Positions 1 through 6,092 of a stretch of DNA of 6,188 bases are shown piece after piece. The translations under genes and the position numbers were made by a program. This DNA is from an uncultured Clostridium sp. (lineage in GTDB: Bacteria > Bacillota > Clostridia > Clostridiales > Clostridiaceae): assembly GCA_934777095.1 (NCBI GenBank), contig CAKVNP010000143.1, positions 1 through 6,188 on the forward strand, in the 5' to 3' direction. The notes under the pieces are model-generated. The model ran no database searches. It was not told where the DNA came from and saw nothing but the letters and a program-made list of their open reading frames with translations. How positions within the stretch are numbered: the first letter of the stretch is position 1; every line of letters starts with the position of its first letter.

Positions 1-265
1 TTGTTAAATTAGTTTTAGTACAGTCAGAAACTCTGCCAGTTAGTTCAGCATAAATTGCAGCATGGTCAGCTTCTTCACAAGCAATTACCTTTAGGACTTC
101 AGCAATTTCTGGATGCCCAGCACGTTGAGCAACCCTAGACATTGCAAGGTAAAGTCCTACTTCAGCTGTTTCACCATTGAATTGTCCATTTAAGCTTGTT
201 TTTAATTCTTCATTATCTTTTGCAAGGCCTAATTGATTTTCGACTACAAAGTTTTTTCCTTCCAT
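1..265 (-). CDS. Ferritin-like diiron protein (rubrerythrin family), 5' part only
   Basis: Reading the minus strand from the ATG at 265-263 gives 88 uninterrupted codons before the window edge, so the C-terminal part is missing. An AGGAGG ribosome binding site (280-275) lies 9 bases before the start. The protein begins MEGKNFVVENQLGLAK and has the two-helix start of a ferritin-like fold. FNGE (residues 29-32) matches the FAGE-type iron-ligand segment of rubrerythrins, and EEADH (64-68) gives the second-helix ExxH ligands Glu65 and His68. Known members of this family use a diiron site to reduce hydrogen peroxide in anaerobes, often with electrons from rubredoxin and NADH. The visible part has no N-terminal rubredoxin domain; whether one follows at the C-terminus cannot be seen. 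The gene is divergent from the ABC cassette and probably unrelated to it in function. Family assignment is confident; the exact subtype is not. Confidence 0.85.
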   Translation of the reverse strand, partial: MEGKNFVVENQLGLAKDNEELKTSLNGQFNGETAEVGLYLAMSRVAQRAGHPEIAEVLKVIACEEADHAAIYAELTGRVSDCTKTNLT

Positions 266-280
266 AAATATATACCTCCT

Positions 281-295
281 ATATTTTGATAATAT
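281..295 (-). promoter_or_regulatory. Imperfect 7-1-7 palindrome before the ferritin-like gene (possible PerR-type box)
   Basis: ATATTTTGATAATAT is an inverted repeat with 6 of 7 arm pairs matching around a central base. It sits immediately upstream of the AGGAGG of the ferritin-like gene. It has the 7-1-7 form of a PerR box and matches the TTATAATNATTATAA consensus at 9 of 14 informative positions. Rubrerythrin-type genes in clostridia are known PerR targets. In DNA this rich in A and T such a match is weak, so this is only a candidate operator. Confidence 0.25.
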
Positions 296-323
296 TTTTA
301 TTGTTCCTATAAAAACATTAATT

Positions 324-339
324 ATTACAAAAATGTAAT
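324..339. promoter_or_regulatory. Perfect palindrome ATTACA-N4-TGTAAT, probable response-regulator operator
   Basis: The two 6-base arms (324-329 and 334-339) are exact reverse complements separated by AAAA. The core TTACA-N4-TGTAA fits the TnACA-N4-TGTAA site described for BceR-like OmpR-family regulators that control peptide-responsive ABC transporter genes. It lies 74 bases before the ATPase start and about 33 bases upstream of the first -10-like sequence, a position suited to an activator. The likely ligand is the response regulator encoded at 3707-4405, giving autoregulation of the cassette. Being palindromic in a divergent region, it could also influence the ferritin-like gene. The palindrome is seen directly; its function is inferred. 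Confidence 0.55.
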
Positions 340-370
340 TTAATAATTTATAAGATAGTAATATTCACAG

Positions 371-389
371 TTTATAGTATAGATATAAG
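371..389 (+). promoter_or_regulatory. Candidate -10 region for the ABC cassette, with poor -35
   Basis: Two -10-like hexamers are present, TATAGT (373-378) and TATAAG (384-389). No good TTGACA-like -35 lies 16 to 18 bases before either; the best is TTCACA (364-369), only 14 bases from TATAAG. A weak -35 downstream of a palindromic operator is what an activator-dependent promoter looks like. The transcription start cannot be fixed from sequence. Confidence 0.35.
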
Positions 390-413
390 GTTAAGAGAAG
401 AGGAGATATAATA

Positions 414-1094
414 ATGGCTTTCATAGAAATTAAGAATTTAAATAAAACATATGGCAAAGGTGAAGCTGAAGTTAAAGCTTTAAAGAATATAAATTTAATA
501 ATAGAAGAAGGACAGTTTGTTGCAATAGTGGGACCATCAGGGTCAGGTAAAAGTACCCTACTTCATTTACTAGGGGGAGTAGATAAACCTTCAAGTGGTG
601 AAATAATCTTAAATGGAACAAATATGTATTCATTAAAAGAAAAAGAGCTTTCAATATTAAGAAGAAGAAAAATAGGTTTTGTATTTCAGTTCTTTAACTT
701 AATTCCTGTACTTACTGCTGAAGAAAATATAGAAATGCCTGTGCTTTTAGATGGCGGTAAAATTGATCAGCAATATAAAAAGGAATTATTAAAGATATTA
801 GGACTTGAAGATAGAAAAAATCATCATCCAGCAGAACTGTCAGGAGGGCAGCAGCAGAGAGTATCAATTGGTAGAGCTTTAGCTAATAAGCCTTCATTAA
901 TATTAGCTGATGAACCTACAGGAAACTTAGATTCTAAAAATTCAAAGGAAATATTAGAGCTCTTAAGATATTCAGCTAAGAAATATAACCAGACTTTAGT
1001 GTTAATAACTCATGATATTAAAATAGCAAATGAAGCTGATAGAGTTATTACCATAGCAGATGGGGAAATTGTATCTGATGAGGTGATGAAGTAA
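414..1094 (+). CDS. ABC transporter ATP-binding protein, MacB/LolD family
   Basis: This 226-residue cytoplasmic ATPase should power the permease encoded next. All the signature elements of a working ABC ATPase are present: Walker A GPSGSGKST (40-48), Q-loop Gln92 in FVFQFFNL, signature LSGGQQQR (142-149), Walker B LILADE with catalytic Glu167, D-loop NLDS (171-174) and switch His200. The sequence style (PSGSGKSTLLHLLGGVDKP, FQFFNLIP, DEPTGNLDS) is that of the MacB/LolD/BceA group, which pairs with FtsX-type permeases. Length is normal for the group. The start is supported by an AGAGGAG ribosome binding site ending 8 bases before the ATG. The stop overlaps the permease start by one base (TAATG), so the two are almost certainly translationally coupled. 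Members export peptides or lipoproteins or act in antimicrobial peptide resistance; the substrate here is unknown. Confidence 0.95.
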   Translation: MAFIEIKNLNKTYGKGEAEVKALKNINLIIEEGQFVAIVGPSGSGKSTLLHLLGGVDKPSSGEIILNGTNMYSLKEKELSILRRRKIGFVFQFFNLIPVLTAEENIEMPVLLDGGKIDQQYKKELLKILGLEDRKNHHPAELSGGQQQRVSIGRALANKPSLILADEPTGNLDSKNSKEILELLRYSAKKYNQTLVLITHDIKIANEADRVITIADGEIVSDEVMK

Positions 1095-3598
1095 TGAAGC
1101 GATATACAGATATTACTTTTAAGTATCTTAAAGAAAATAAAAAGAGAACTTTGGTAACAGTTATTGGAATAATTATGTCTTTAGCATTAATAAGTGGTGT
1201 TGGTTTCTTGGGATTAAGCTTAAAAGACTATATGAATAATATGTACCTAAAAGATTATGGAGATTGTGAAGCTATATTTTTTCAAGTTGATGTAGAAAAA
1301 GCAAACATACTAAAAAATGATGTTGATTTAGAAAAGGTAGGAATTTCTTCATATGATGGGCAGTATACTTTACAAAACTCAGGAAAGGAAAACTATTTTA
1401 CAATCGAGCCATCAGATAAAGGGTATTTTGATAATATTTTAGCCTATTGTTTAAACGAAGGGAGATTTCCTGAAAATGATAATGAAGTAGTATTAAGCGA
1501 TCATGTTAAGGATTATTTAGGAATTAAACTTAATGATGAAATAATACTAAATGAAATAATATATGATGAAGAAACTATTGAAAGTAAAGTTTCTGATAAT
1601 ACTAAATCATATAAAATAGTTGGCTTTCTTAACGATTCATTAGGAACAGGTCATTATTTTAATGGATATACACTTTTAAAGGAATTAGAAGATAATAAAG
1701 AATACTGCGTTTCAGTTTCAACTGTTGATAGAAATAATAAAATAGATACAATATATGAAAAAGCAGATAATTTAAACATTAATAGAGATAATGTAAGTTT
1801 GAATAATAAAATACTTACAATGCATGGAGAAGGAAGTAATGATAGCTTTAATTTTGTTATTAAGGGAATTGTAATTTTTGTATTCTTATTGATAATAACA
1901 GCAACTATATTTCTAATTTATAATGCAATAAATATTTCAGTAGCAGAAAGAATAAAGCAATTTGGAATTTTAAGAAGCATAGGTTCAGCTCCTAAACAAA
2001 TTACAAACTTAGTATTAAGAGAAGGAATAATAATGTGCTTAATAGCCATTCCTTTTGGCGTATTTTTTGGATATATAGGAGTGTGGATTACTGTTAAGTT
2101 ATTAGAAAAGCAGATTGCCTCAATGTTTGGTGGAGGAATGCTTACTCTTAAGTTTTACCCAGTCATAATATTATTTACAACTGTTTTAGGCTTGATTACT
2201 ATTATGTTAGCTTCTTATGGTCCAGCAAGAAAGGCTGGCAAGGTTAATGTAATTAACGTAATTAAAGGTAATACGACTGATGAAAAAATTAAGTATTATA
2301 AAGGAACATTAATCAGAAAGACATTTGGCGTAGAAGGATGGGTAGCATATAAAAATATCAGGAAAAATGCTAAGAGGTTTAGAGTTACTATTCTTTCATT
2401 AAGTATATCATTGGTGCTGTTTATCGTATTTACTAATTTAAATATGAAAAGAAATGCAGAGCTTACTTATATGCAGAAGACACAAGTAACTCAAGGATCT
2501 CTTTATGTTCATCATGATTATGAAGAAATTGAAAAAGCGATGAAAAATGTTCAGGGAATAGATAAAGTTTATTCAGTGGGCCAAATGGGAGTAAGCTTTG
2601 TTATTGATGAAGAAGATTTAACTAATGAATTTAAACGCAATTATCCAGGTGAAATGACAAGTGTTGATTATAGTAATGAATACGTAATGTTTTATAATGA
2701 AGATGCTCTAAAGGAAATGGGCATTAATGATGGATTAAAGGATAATGAAATAGTATTAATTAATTCTAGAGCACAATATACTCCAGCAGGAAAGCTTGAA
2801 AATATTCAAATTACAAATTATCAAGAAGGAGATACTATCAAAATTCCTAAAGCAAGTGTTGAATTAGATAAATTTGAAGATAATTATAATGAATTAGTCC
2901 AAAAAGATGTAGCTGAAAGAAACTATTATGAATTTAAAATTAAAAAGGTAATAGATAGGAGCTCTTTTTCAGATGATTATAATTTTTCATTATCAATAAT
3001 AGTAAATGAAGATAATTTCTCTAAATTTAATAAAAATAGCTGGATGAATATTGAAGCAGGGATTAAATATCCAGATTTAAATGATGAAAAACAAATAGAA
3101 GAAATATCATCACAAATGCAAGATATAGCTGATGAATATGGCGTATCATTTTTTGATACACTAGGGGAAAATAGAAGAAGTAACGAGATGTGGACTGTAA
3201 TTAATGTATTTATCTATGGGTTTATTGTAATAGTTACTATGATTGGAGTAGTTAATGTATTTAATACAATTACTTTAAATATTCTTTTAAAGAAAAAGGA
3301 ATATGGAACATTAGAAACTATTGGGATGGACAAAGGTCAGCTAAATAAAATGGTTATCTTAGAAGGAATGCTTCATGGTGTAATTTCTTCTATAGTAGGA
3401 GGAATACTATCAGTAATGGTAACTTATATAGCAATTAAAATAATCAGCCAAGGATTTACTTTCAGTAATGATATGTATTTATCTCCATTTATTATTGGCT
3501 TTGCTATAAACTTAGCAATTGTACTAATTGCTTCACTTATTCCACTTAATAAGCTTAAAAAGATGAGTTTAGTTGAAACTATAAAAAATGAAGAATAG
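1094..3598 (+). CDS. Large ABC permease with two FtsX domains and two extracytoplasmic domains
   Basis: The 834-residue membrane protein is the partner of the preceding ATPase. By inspection it has eight membrane helices in two matching halves: TM1 about 20-43, an extracytoplasmic domain 44-255, TM2 256-278, TM3 307-335 and TM4 354-376; then TM5 430-448, a second extracytoplasmic domain 449-699, TM6 701-728, TM7 754-782 and TM8 798-818. The FtsX cytoplasmic coupling segments are duplicated: AERIKQFGILRSIGSAPKQI (284-303) and KKKEYGTLETIGMDKGQL (733-750). This is a fused double MacB/LolC-like permease. It differs from BceB-type permeases, which have ten helices and one large loop. The start is supported by AGGTGAT (1081-1087) inside the end of the ATPase gene. 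Known relatives export peptides, toxins or lipoproteins, or pass mechanical signals across the membrane. Substrate is unknown. The reading frame is intact. Confidence 0.92.
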   Translation: MKRYTDITFKYLKENKKRTLVTVIGIIMSLALISGVGFLGLSLKDYMNNMYLKDYGDCEAIFFQVDVEKANILKNDVDLEKVGISSYDGQYTLQNSGKENYFTIEPSDKGYFDNILAYCLNEGRFPENDNEVVLSDHVKDYLGIKLNDEIILNEIIYDEETIESKVSDNTKSYKIVGFLNDSLGTGHYFNGYTLLKELEDNKEYCVSVSTVDRNNKIDTIYEKADNLNINRDNVSLNNKILTMHGEGSNDSFNFVIKGIVIFVFLLIITATIFLIYNAINISVAERIKQFGILRSIGSAPKQITNLVLREGIIMCLIAIPFGVFFGYIGVWITVKLLEKQIASMFGGGMLTLKFYPVIILFTTVLGLITIMLASYGPARKAGKVNVINVIKGNTTDEKIKYYKGTLIRKTFGVEGWVAYKNIRKNAKRFRVTILSLSISLVLFIVFTNLNMKRNAELTYMQKTQVTQGSLYVHHDYEEIEKAMKNVQGIDKVYSVGQMGVSFVIDEEDLTNEFKRNYPGEMTSVDYSNEYVMFYNEDALKEMGINDGLKDNEIVLINSRAQYTPAGKLENIQITNYQEGDTIKIPKASVELDKFEDNYNELVQKDVAERNYYEFKIKKVIDRSSFSDDYNFSLSIIVNEDNFSKFNKNSWMNIEAGIKYPDLNDEKQIEEISSQMQDIADEYGVSFFDTLGENRRSNEMWTVINVFIYGFIVIVTMIGVVNVFNTITLNILLKKKEYGTLETIGMDKGQLNKMVILEGMLHGVISSIVGGILSVMVTYIAIKIISQGFTFSNDMYLSPFIIGFAINLAIVLIASLIPLNKLKKMSLVETIKNEE

Positions 3599-3624
3599 GT
3601 ATATAGCAGATAAATAAGAATGAG

Positions 3625-3675
3625 ATAAGCTTATAATTTATACTTGAATAAATAAGTATTAAATTATAAGCTTAT
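3625..3675 (+). terminator. Long AT-rich hairpin between the transporter and regulator genes
   Basis: The 16-base arms at 3625-3640 and 3660-3675 are exact reverse complements. They are extended inward by TACTT/AAGTA (3641-3645 with 3654-3658) across one bulged T (3659), leaving an 8-base loop (3646-3653). Each arm holds the self-complementary 10-mer ATAAGCTTAT. A short T-rich stretch (TTATTTTA) overlaps the end of the stem and continues past it. It could be a weak intrinsic terminator or attenuator lowering regulator expression relative to the transporter, an RNA processing or stability element, or an operator. The stem is low in G+C, so strong termination is doubtful. The structure is certain; the role is inferred. 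Confidence 0.5.
3644..3670 (+). promoter_or_regulatory. Possible internal promoter for the response regulator and kinase
   Basis: TTGAAT (3644-3649) is followed after 15 bases by TATAAG (3665-3670). It lies within the hairpin loop and right arm, 37 bases before the response regulator start. The spacing is short and the region is AT-rich, so this is a weak call. It would let the sensor genes be expressed at a basal level apart from the induced transporter genes. Confidence 0.25.
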
Positions 3676-3691
3676 TTTAGTGAGTTATTTT

Positions 3692-3697
3692 AAGGAG
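3692..3697 (+). promoter_or_regulatory. Ribosome binding site that fixes the response regulator start at 3707
   Basis: AAGGAG lies 9 bases before the ATG at 3707. An in-frame GTG at 3680 would add nine residues (MSYFKEREF), but it lies next to the base of the hairpin, has no ribosome binding site, and would put AAGGAG inside the coding region. The ATG start also gives the usual MKILFVEDD beginning of a receiver domain. Confidence 0.85.
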
Positions 3698-3706
3698 AGG
3701 GAATTT

Positions 3707-4405
3707 ATGAAAATATTATTTGTAGAAGATGATTTACCACTGGCGTTAGGGATACAATATACATTAAAACAGGAAGGCTTTGAGGTAGTACATTGTAAGA
3801 ATTTAAAGGAAGCTGAAAATAATTTTAATGATGAATTTAACATAATATTGCTTGATGTAATGCTGCCAGATGGAACTGGATATGATTTTTGCAGGTATGT
3901 GAGGGAAAAGTCAGAAGTACCGATAATTTTTATGACTGCCTGTGATGAGGAAGTAAACGTAGTTATGGGCTTAGATTTAGGCGGTGATGATTATGTTACT
4001 AAACCAATCAGGGTTAAGGAATTAGTTTCAAGGATTAGAGCGGTGCTTAGAAGAAGGGGAATAAAAGATTCTGCAGAAGAAAAGAAAGGGTTTATAGTTT
4101 CTGGAGATATAAAAATTGAACCATTAAAGTATAAGGTTTACAAAAGTGATAGAGCAATTGATTTAACGGCAATTGAATATAAATTAACTTTGCTGCTTAT
4201 TGAAAATAGGGGAAATGTATTAGAGAGAAATAGGTTATTAGAAAAGCTTTGGGATATAGAAGGAAATTTTGTAGATGGAAATTCGTTAAATGTTTATATC
4301 AAGAGGCTTAGAGAAAAAATCGAAGATGATTTGAAGAATCCTAAATATGTAGAAACTGTCAGAGGAATAGGATATAGATGGGCTATGGAAATTAAGGAGA
4401 TTTAA
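3707..4405 (+). CDS. OmpR/PhoB-family response regulator
   Basis: The 232-residue protein (from the ATG at 3707) is a cytoplasmic DNA-binding regulator controlled by phosphorylation. The receiver domain (about 1-118) has the acidic pocket Glu7-Asp8-Asp9, phospho-acceptor Asp50 in IILLDVMLPDGTG, Thr77 and Lys99 in YVTKP, so it should be phosphorylatable. The C-terminal winged-helix domain (about 130-226) shows LTAIEYKLTLLL (152-163), the recognition-helix segment NSLNVYIKRLREKIE (192-206) and the wing YVETVRGIGYRW (214-225). The kinase gene starts 5 bases after its stop, so they form a cognate pair. The likely target is the palindrome at 324-339 before the ABC genes, giving positive feedback on the cassette. 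The fold and mechanism are certain; the target is inferred. Confidence 0.94.
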   Translation: MKILFVEDDLPLALGIQYTLKQEGFEVVHCKNLKEAENNFNDEFNIILLDVMLPDGTGYDFCRYVREKSEVPIIFMTACDEEVNVVMGLDLGGDDYVTKPIRVKELVSRIRAVLRRRGIKDSAEEKKGFIVSGDIKIEPLKYKVYKSDRAIDLTAIEYKLTLLLIENRGNVLERNRLLEKLWDIEGNFVDGNSLNVYIKRLREKIEDDLKNPKYVETVRGIGYRWAMEIKEI

Positions 4406-4410
4406 AGTAG

Positions 4411-5661
4411 ATGAGAGGATTATTTAGGAATAGAGAAATAAAAAATATAATCATTATATCCATAATATTAACAATTGTTTTTTATTTTGCATCATCATTA
4501 ATAATTGACTATAGTCTAGATCAAATAAGTTCTAATTATGCAGAGGAAAATATTCAGCTTGCAGGTGCTATCTTAGAAAAGCATCCAGAGCTTGAAAATG
4601 AGGTTGTAGAAATTATTGCTAAGGGAGGTAAAGAAGAAAATTACTCATTAGGACTAGCTGTAATGGATAAATATTCATATAATGAAGAATTACCAGCATA
4701 TAAAAATCACTTAGTGAAAGCTACTAGGGAAAATATTGATAAAATATGGATTTTAATGTGGATAAGTTTTACTATCTTGTTGACAGTATTAATGGTAATA
4801 ATAGTAAAACCTATCTTTGATAAAATAAAAAATTTAAGTATTATGGCAGATAATATGGTTGAAGGTAAATTTAACGATAAACTGTTAAAGTTTAAAGAAG
4901 GAGATTTATATATTTTCTATGATAAATTCACTACAATGGGTGAAAGATTAGAAACAGCTGTAAATAATATTCAGCAAGAAAAGATTGCATTAAAGGACAT
5001 AATAAGTGATATATCTCATCAGTTGAAGACTCCATTAGCAGCACTGATTTCATATAATGATATTCTGCATAATCATAAGCAGATGACTGATTCAGATAAG
5101 GATATGTTTATAAGTTTAAGCTCAGAACAGCTAGATAGAATGCAATGGCTTATTACAACTCTTTTAAAGTATGCAAGAATAGAAAGTAATGTAGTGAAAT
5201 ATAATAAAGATGCAACATCATTATCCAATACTATTTCTGAATCAATAAGCCCATTGAAGCTTATGGCAGAAGAAAAAGATATTGACATTAAATTAGATTT
5301 TAAATCAGCAGGAAATTATGAGCATGATACTAAATGGCTAGGTGAAGCAATTAGTAATATAGTAAAAAATGCTATAGAGCATACAGCAGAGGGGGGAGAA
5401 ATTCAGATTAAATTAGATGAAACACCTTTATCTGTTGGTATAGAAATAAGAGATAATGGTGAAGGTATAGAAAAGGATCAGCTTAAAAAAATATTTAATA
5501 GATTTTATAAAGGTGAAAATTCTTTAAATCCTAAAAGCATAGGAATTGGCTTATCACTTAGTAAAAAAATTATTGAGGCGCATCAAGGAAATATTTCAGT
5601 AGAAAGTGAAGTGGGAAAGGGAACAGCTTTTTATATTTCATTTTTTAAAACAATAGTTTAA
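4411..5661 (+). CDS. Sensor histidine kinase with two membrane helices and a short extracytoplasmic domain
   Basis: This 416-residue inner-membrane kinase should phosphorylate the response regulator encoded just upstream. TM1 is about 11-32, an extracytoplasmic sensor loop of about 78 residues follows (33-111), and TM2 is about 112-134. Residues 135-190 resemble a HAMP linker (KPIFDKIKNLSIMADNMVEG). The dimerisation domain contains phospho-acceptor His203 in SDISHQLKTPLA. The ATP-binding domain has the N box EAISNIVKNAIEHT (312-325), G1 DNGEGI (348-353), F box IFNRFYKG (361-368) and G2 GIGLSLSK (378-385). All catalytic motifs look intact. The sensor loop distinguishes it from the loop-less BceS-type intramembrane kinases, so it may detect its signal directly as well as, or instead of, through the permease. 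Its AAGGAG (4394-4399) lies 11 bases before the ATG, slightly far. The signal is unknown. Confidence 0.94.
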   Translation: MRGLFRNREIKNIIIISIILTIVFYFASSLIIDYSLDQISSNYAEENIQLAGAILEKHPELENEVVEIIAKGGKEENYSLGLAVMDKYSYNEELPAYKNHLVKATRENIDKIWILMWISFTILLTVLMVIIVKPIFDKIKNLSIMADNMVEGKFNDKLLKFKEGDLYIFYDKFTTMGERLETAVNNIQQEKIALKDIISDISHQLKTPLAALISYNDILHNHKQMTDSDKDMFISLSSEQLDRMQWLITTLLKYARIESNVVKYNKDATSLSNTISESISPLKLMAEEKDIDIKLDFKSAGNYEHDTKWLGEAISNIVKNAIEHTAEGGEIQIKLDETPLSVGIEIRDNGEGIEKDQLKKIFNRFYKGENSLNPKSIGIGLSLSKKIIEAHQGNISVESEVGKGTAFYISFFKTIV

Positions 5662-5674
5662 GGAGTAATAGTAA

Positions 5675-5947
5675 ATGAATAAAGACAAAATTGAAAAAGT
5701 AACAGAGTTATTTGAAGCATTAATAGACTTAGAAGTAAGATTTTATTATGAAAGCGAAACAGTACCAAATACAGAAATACGTAGTATCGAAGTAAATGAA
5801 GATGGAACAATAACTATAGATGGATTTGATAATGAAGAATATATTGTAGAAATTGAAGACTTTATTGACAATTATTCTAAAGAAGGAATGAACTATCATT
5901 CATGGAATTTAGCAAGAAATTTTGACGAGGCTATAAATGATTTGTAA
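5675..5947 (+). CDS. Small acidic protein of unknown function, last gene of the cassette
   Basis: I do not recognise this 90-residue protein. It is a real gene by context: AAGGAG (5660-5665) overlaps the kinase stop codon and sits 9 bases before the ATG, and the intergenic gap is only 13 bases. The protein is very acidic, with 24 Asp/Glu against 7 Lys/Arg. It has no signal peptide, no membrane helix and no cysteine, so it should be a soluble cytoplasmic protein. The N-terminal third (about 3-26) looks helical (KIEKVTELFEALIDLEVRFYY). A predicted beta-strand stretch follows (about 35-61, with NEDGTITIDG at 41-50), then a C-terminal helical part (about 62-90). Its position suggests a role tied to the kinase or transporter, such as an adaptor or modulator, but nothing in the sequence proves that; it could also be a passenger gene. 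There is no clear terminator after it. Confidence 0.8.
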   Translation: MNKDKIEKVTELFEALIDLEVRFYYESETVPNTEIRSIEVNEDGTITIDGFDNEEYIVEIEDFIDNYSKEGMNYHSWNLARNFDEAINDL

Positions 5948-5974
5948 ATTGATATTACTAAATTAAAAGCAATA

Positions 5975-6003
5975 TTGTATAATTTGCCAACAAAACATAT
6001 AAT
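5975..6003 (+). promoter_or_regulatory. Sigma-A-like promoter for the right-edge gene
   Basis: TTGTAT (5975-5980) and a perfect TATAAT (5998-6003) are separated by 17 bases, the best housekeeping promoter match in the window. Transcription would start near 6010, giving an untranslated leader of about 80 bases before the ATG at 6093. It suggests the right-edge gene is a separate transcription unit, although no clear terminator stops read-through from the cassette. Confidence 0.6.
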
Positions 6004-6018
6004 AGATATAAAAGAAAA

Positions 6019-6032
6019 TCCACTTAGGTGGA
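6019..6032. other. Short hairpin TCCAC-TTAG-GTGGA in the leader of the right-edge gene
   Basis: A 5-base-pair stem with a 4-base loop lies about 10 bases after the predicted transcription start. On the plus strand it is followed by AAATAG, so it is not an intrinsic terminator for the cassette. On the minus strand it is followed by a T-rich run, but no minus-strand gene needs ending here. It may be a 5' stabilising stem or chance. Confidence 0.35.
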
Positions 6033-6092
6033 AATAGCATAAATAAAGAAAAAATTCACTAATAGCAGAAGAAAAAGAAGAGGAGATTATAT

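Noticed and set aside
472..654. Minus-strand open frame of 60 codons inside the ATPase gene
   Set aside because: It lies wholly within a clear ABC ATPase with intact motifs, has no family resemblance and reads as a low-complexity Leu-rich shadow.
3680..3706. Upstream GTG start for the response regulator
   Set aside because: It has no ribosome binding site, sits next to the hairpin, and the ATG at 3707 has AAGGAG at good spacing and gives the typical receiver-domain start.
5073..5288. Minus-strand open frame of 71 codons inside the kinase gene
   Set aside because: It overlaps the well-supported dimerisation and ATP-binding region of the kinase and has no recognisable protein features.
414..5661. 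Naming the cassette BceAB-BceRS
   Set aside because: The permease has eight helices and two extracytoplasmic domains, and the kinase has a real sensor loop; both differ from Bce proteins, so only the operator resembles that system.
6019..6032. Intrinsic terminator for the cassette
   Set aside because: The stem is only 5 base pairs, has no T run on the plus strand, and lies downstream of a better-supported promoter for the next gene.
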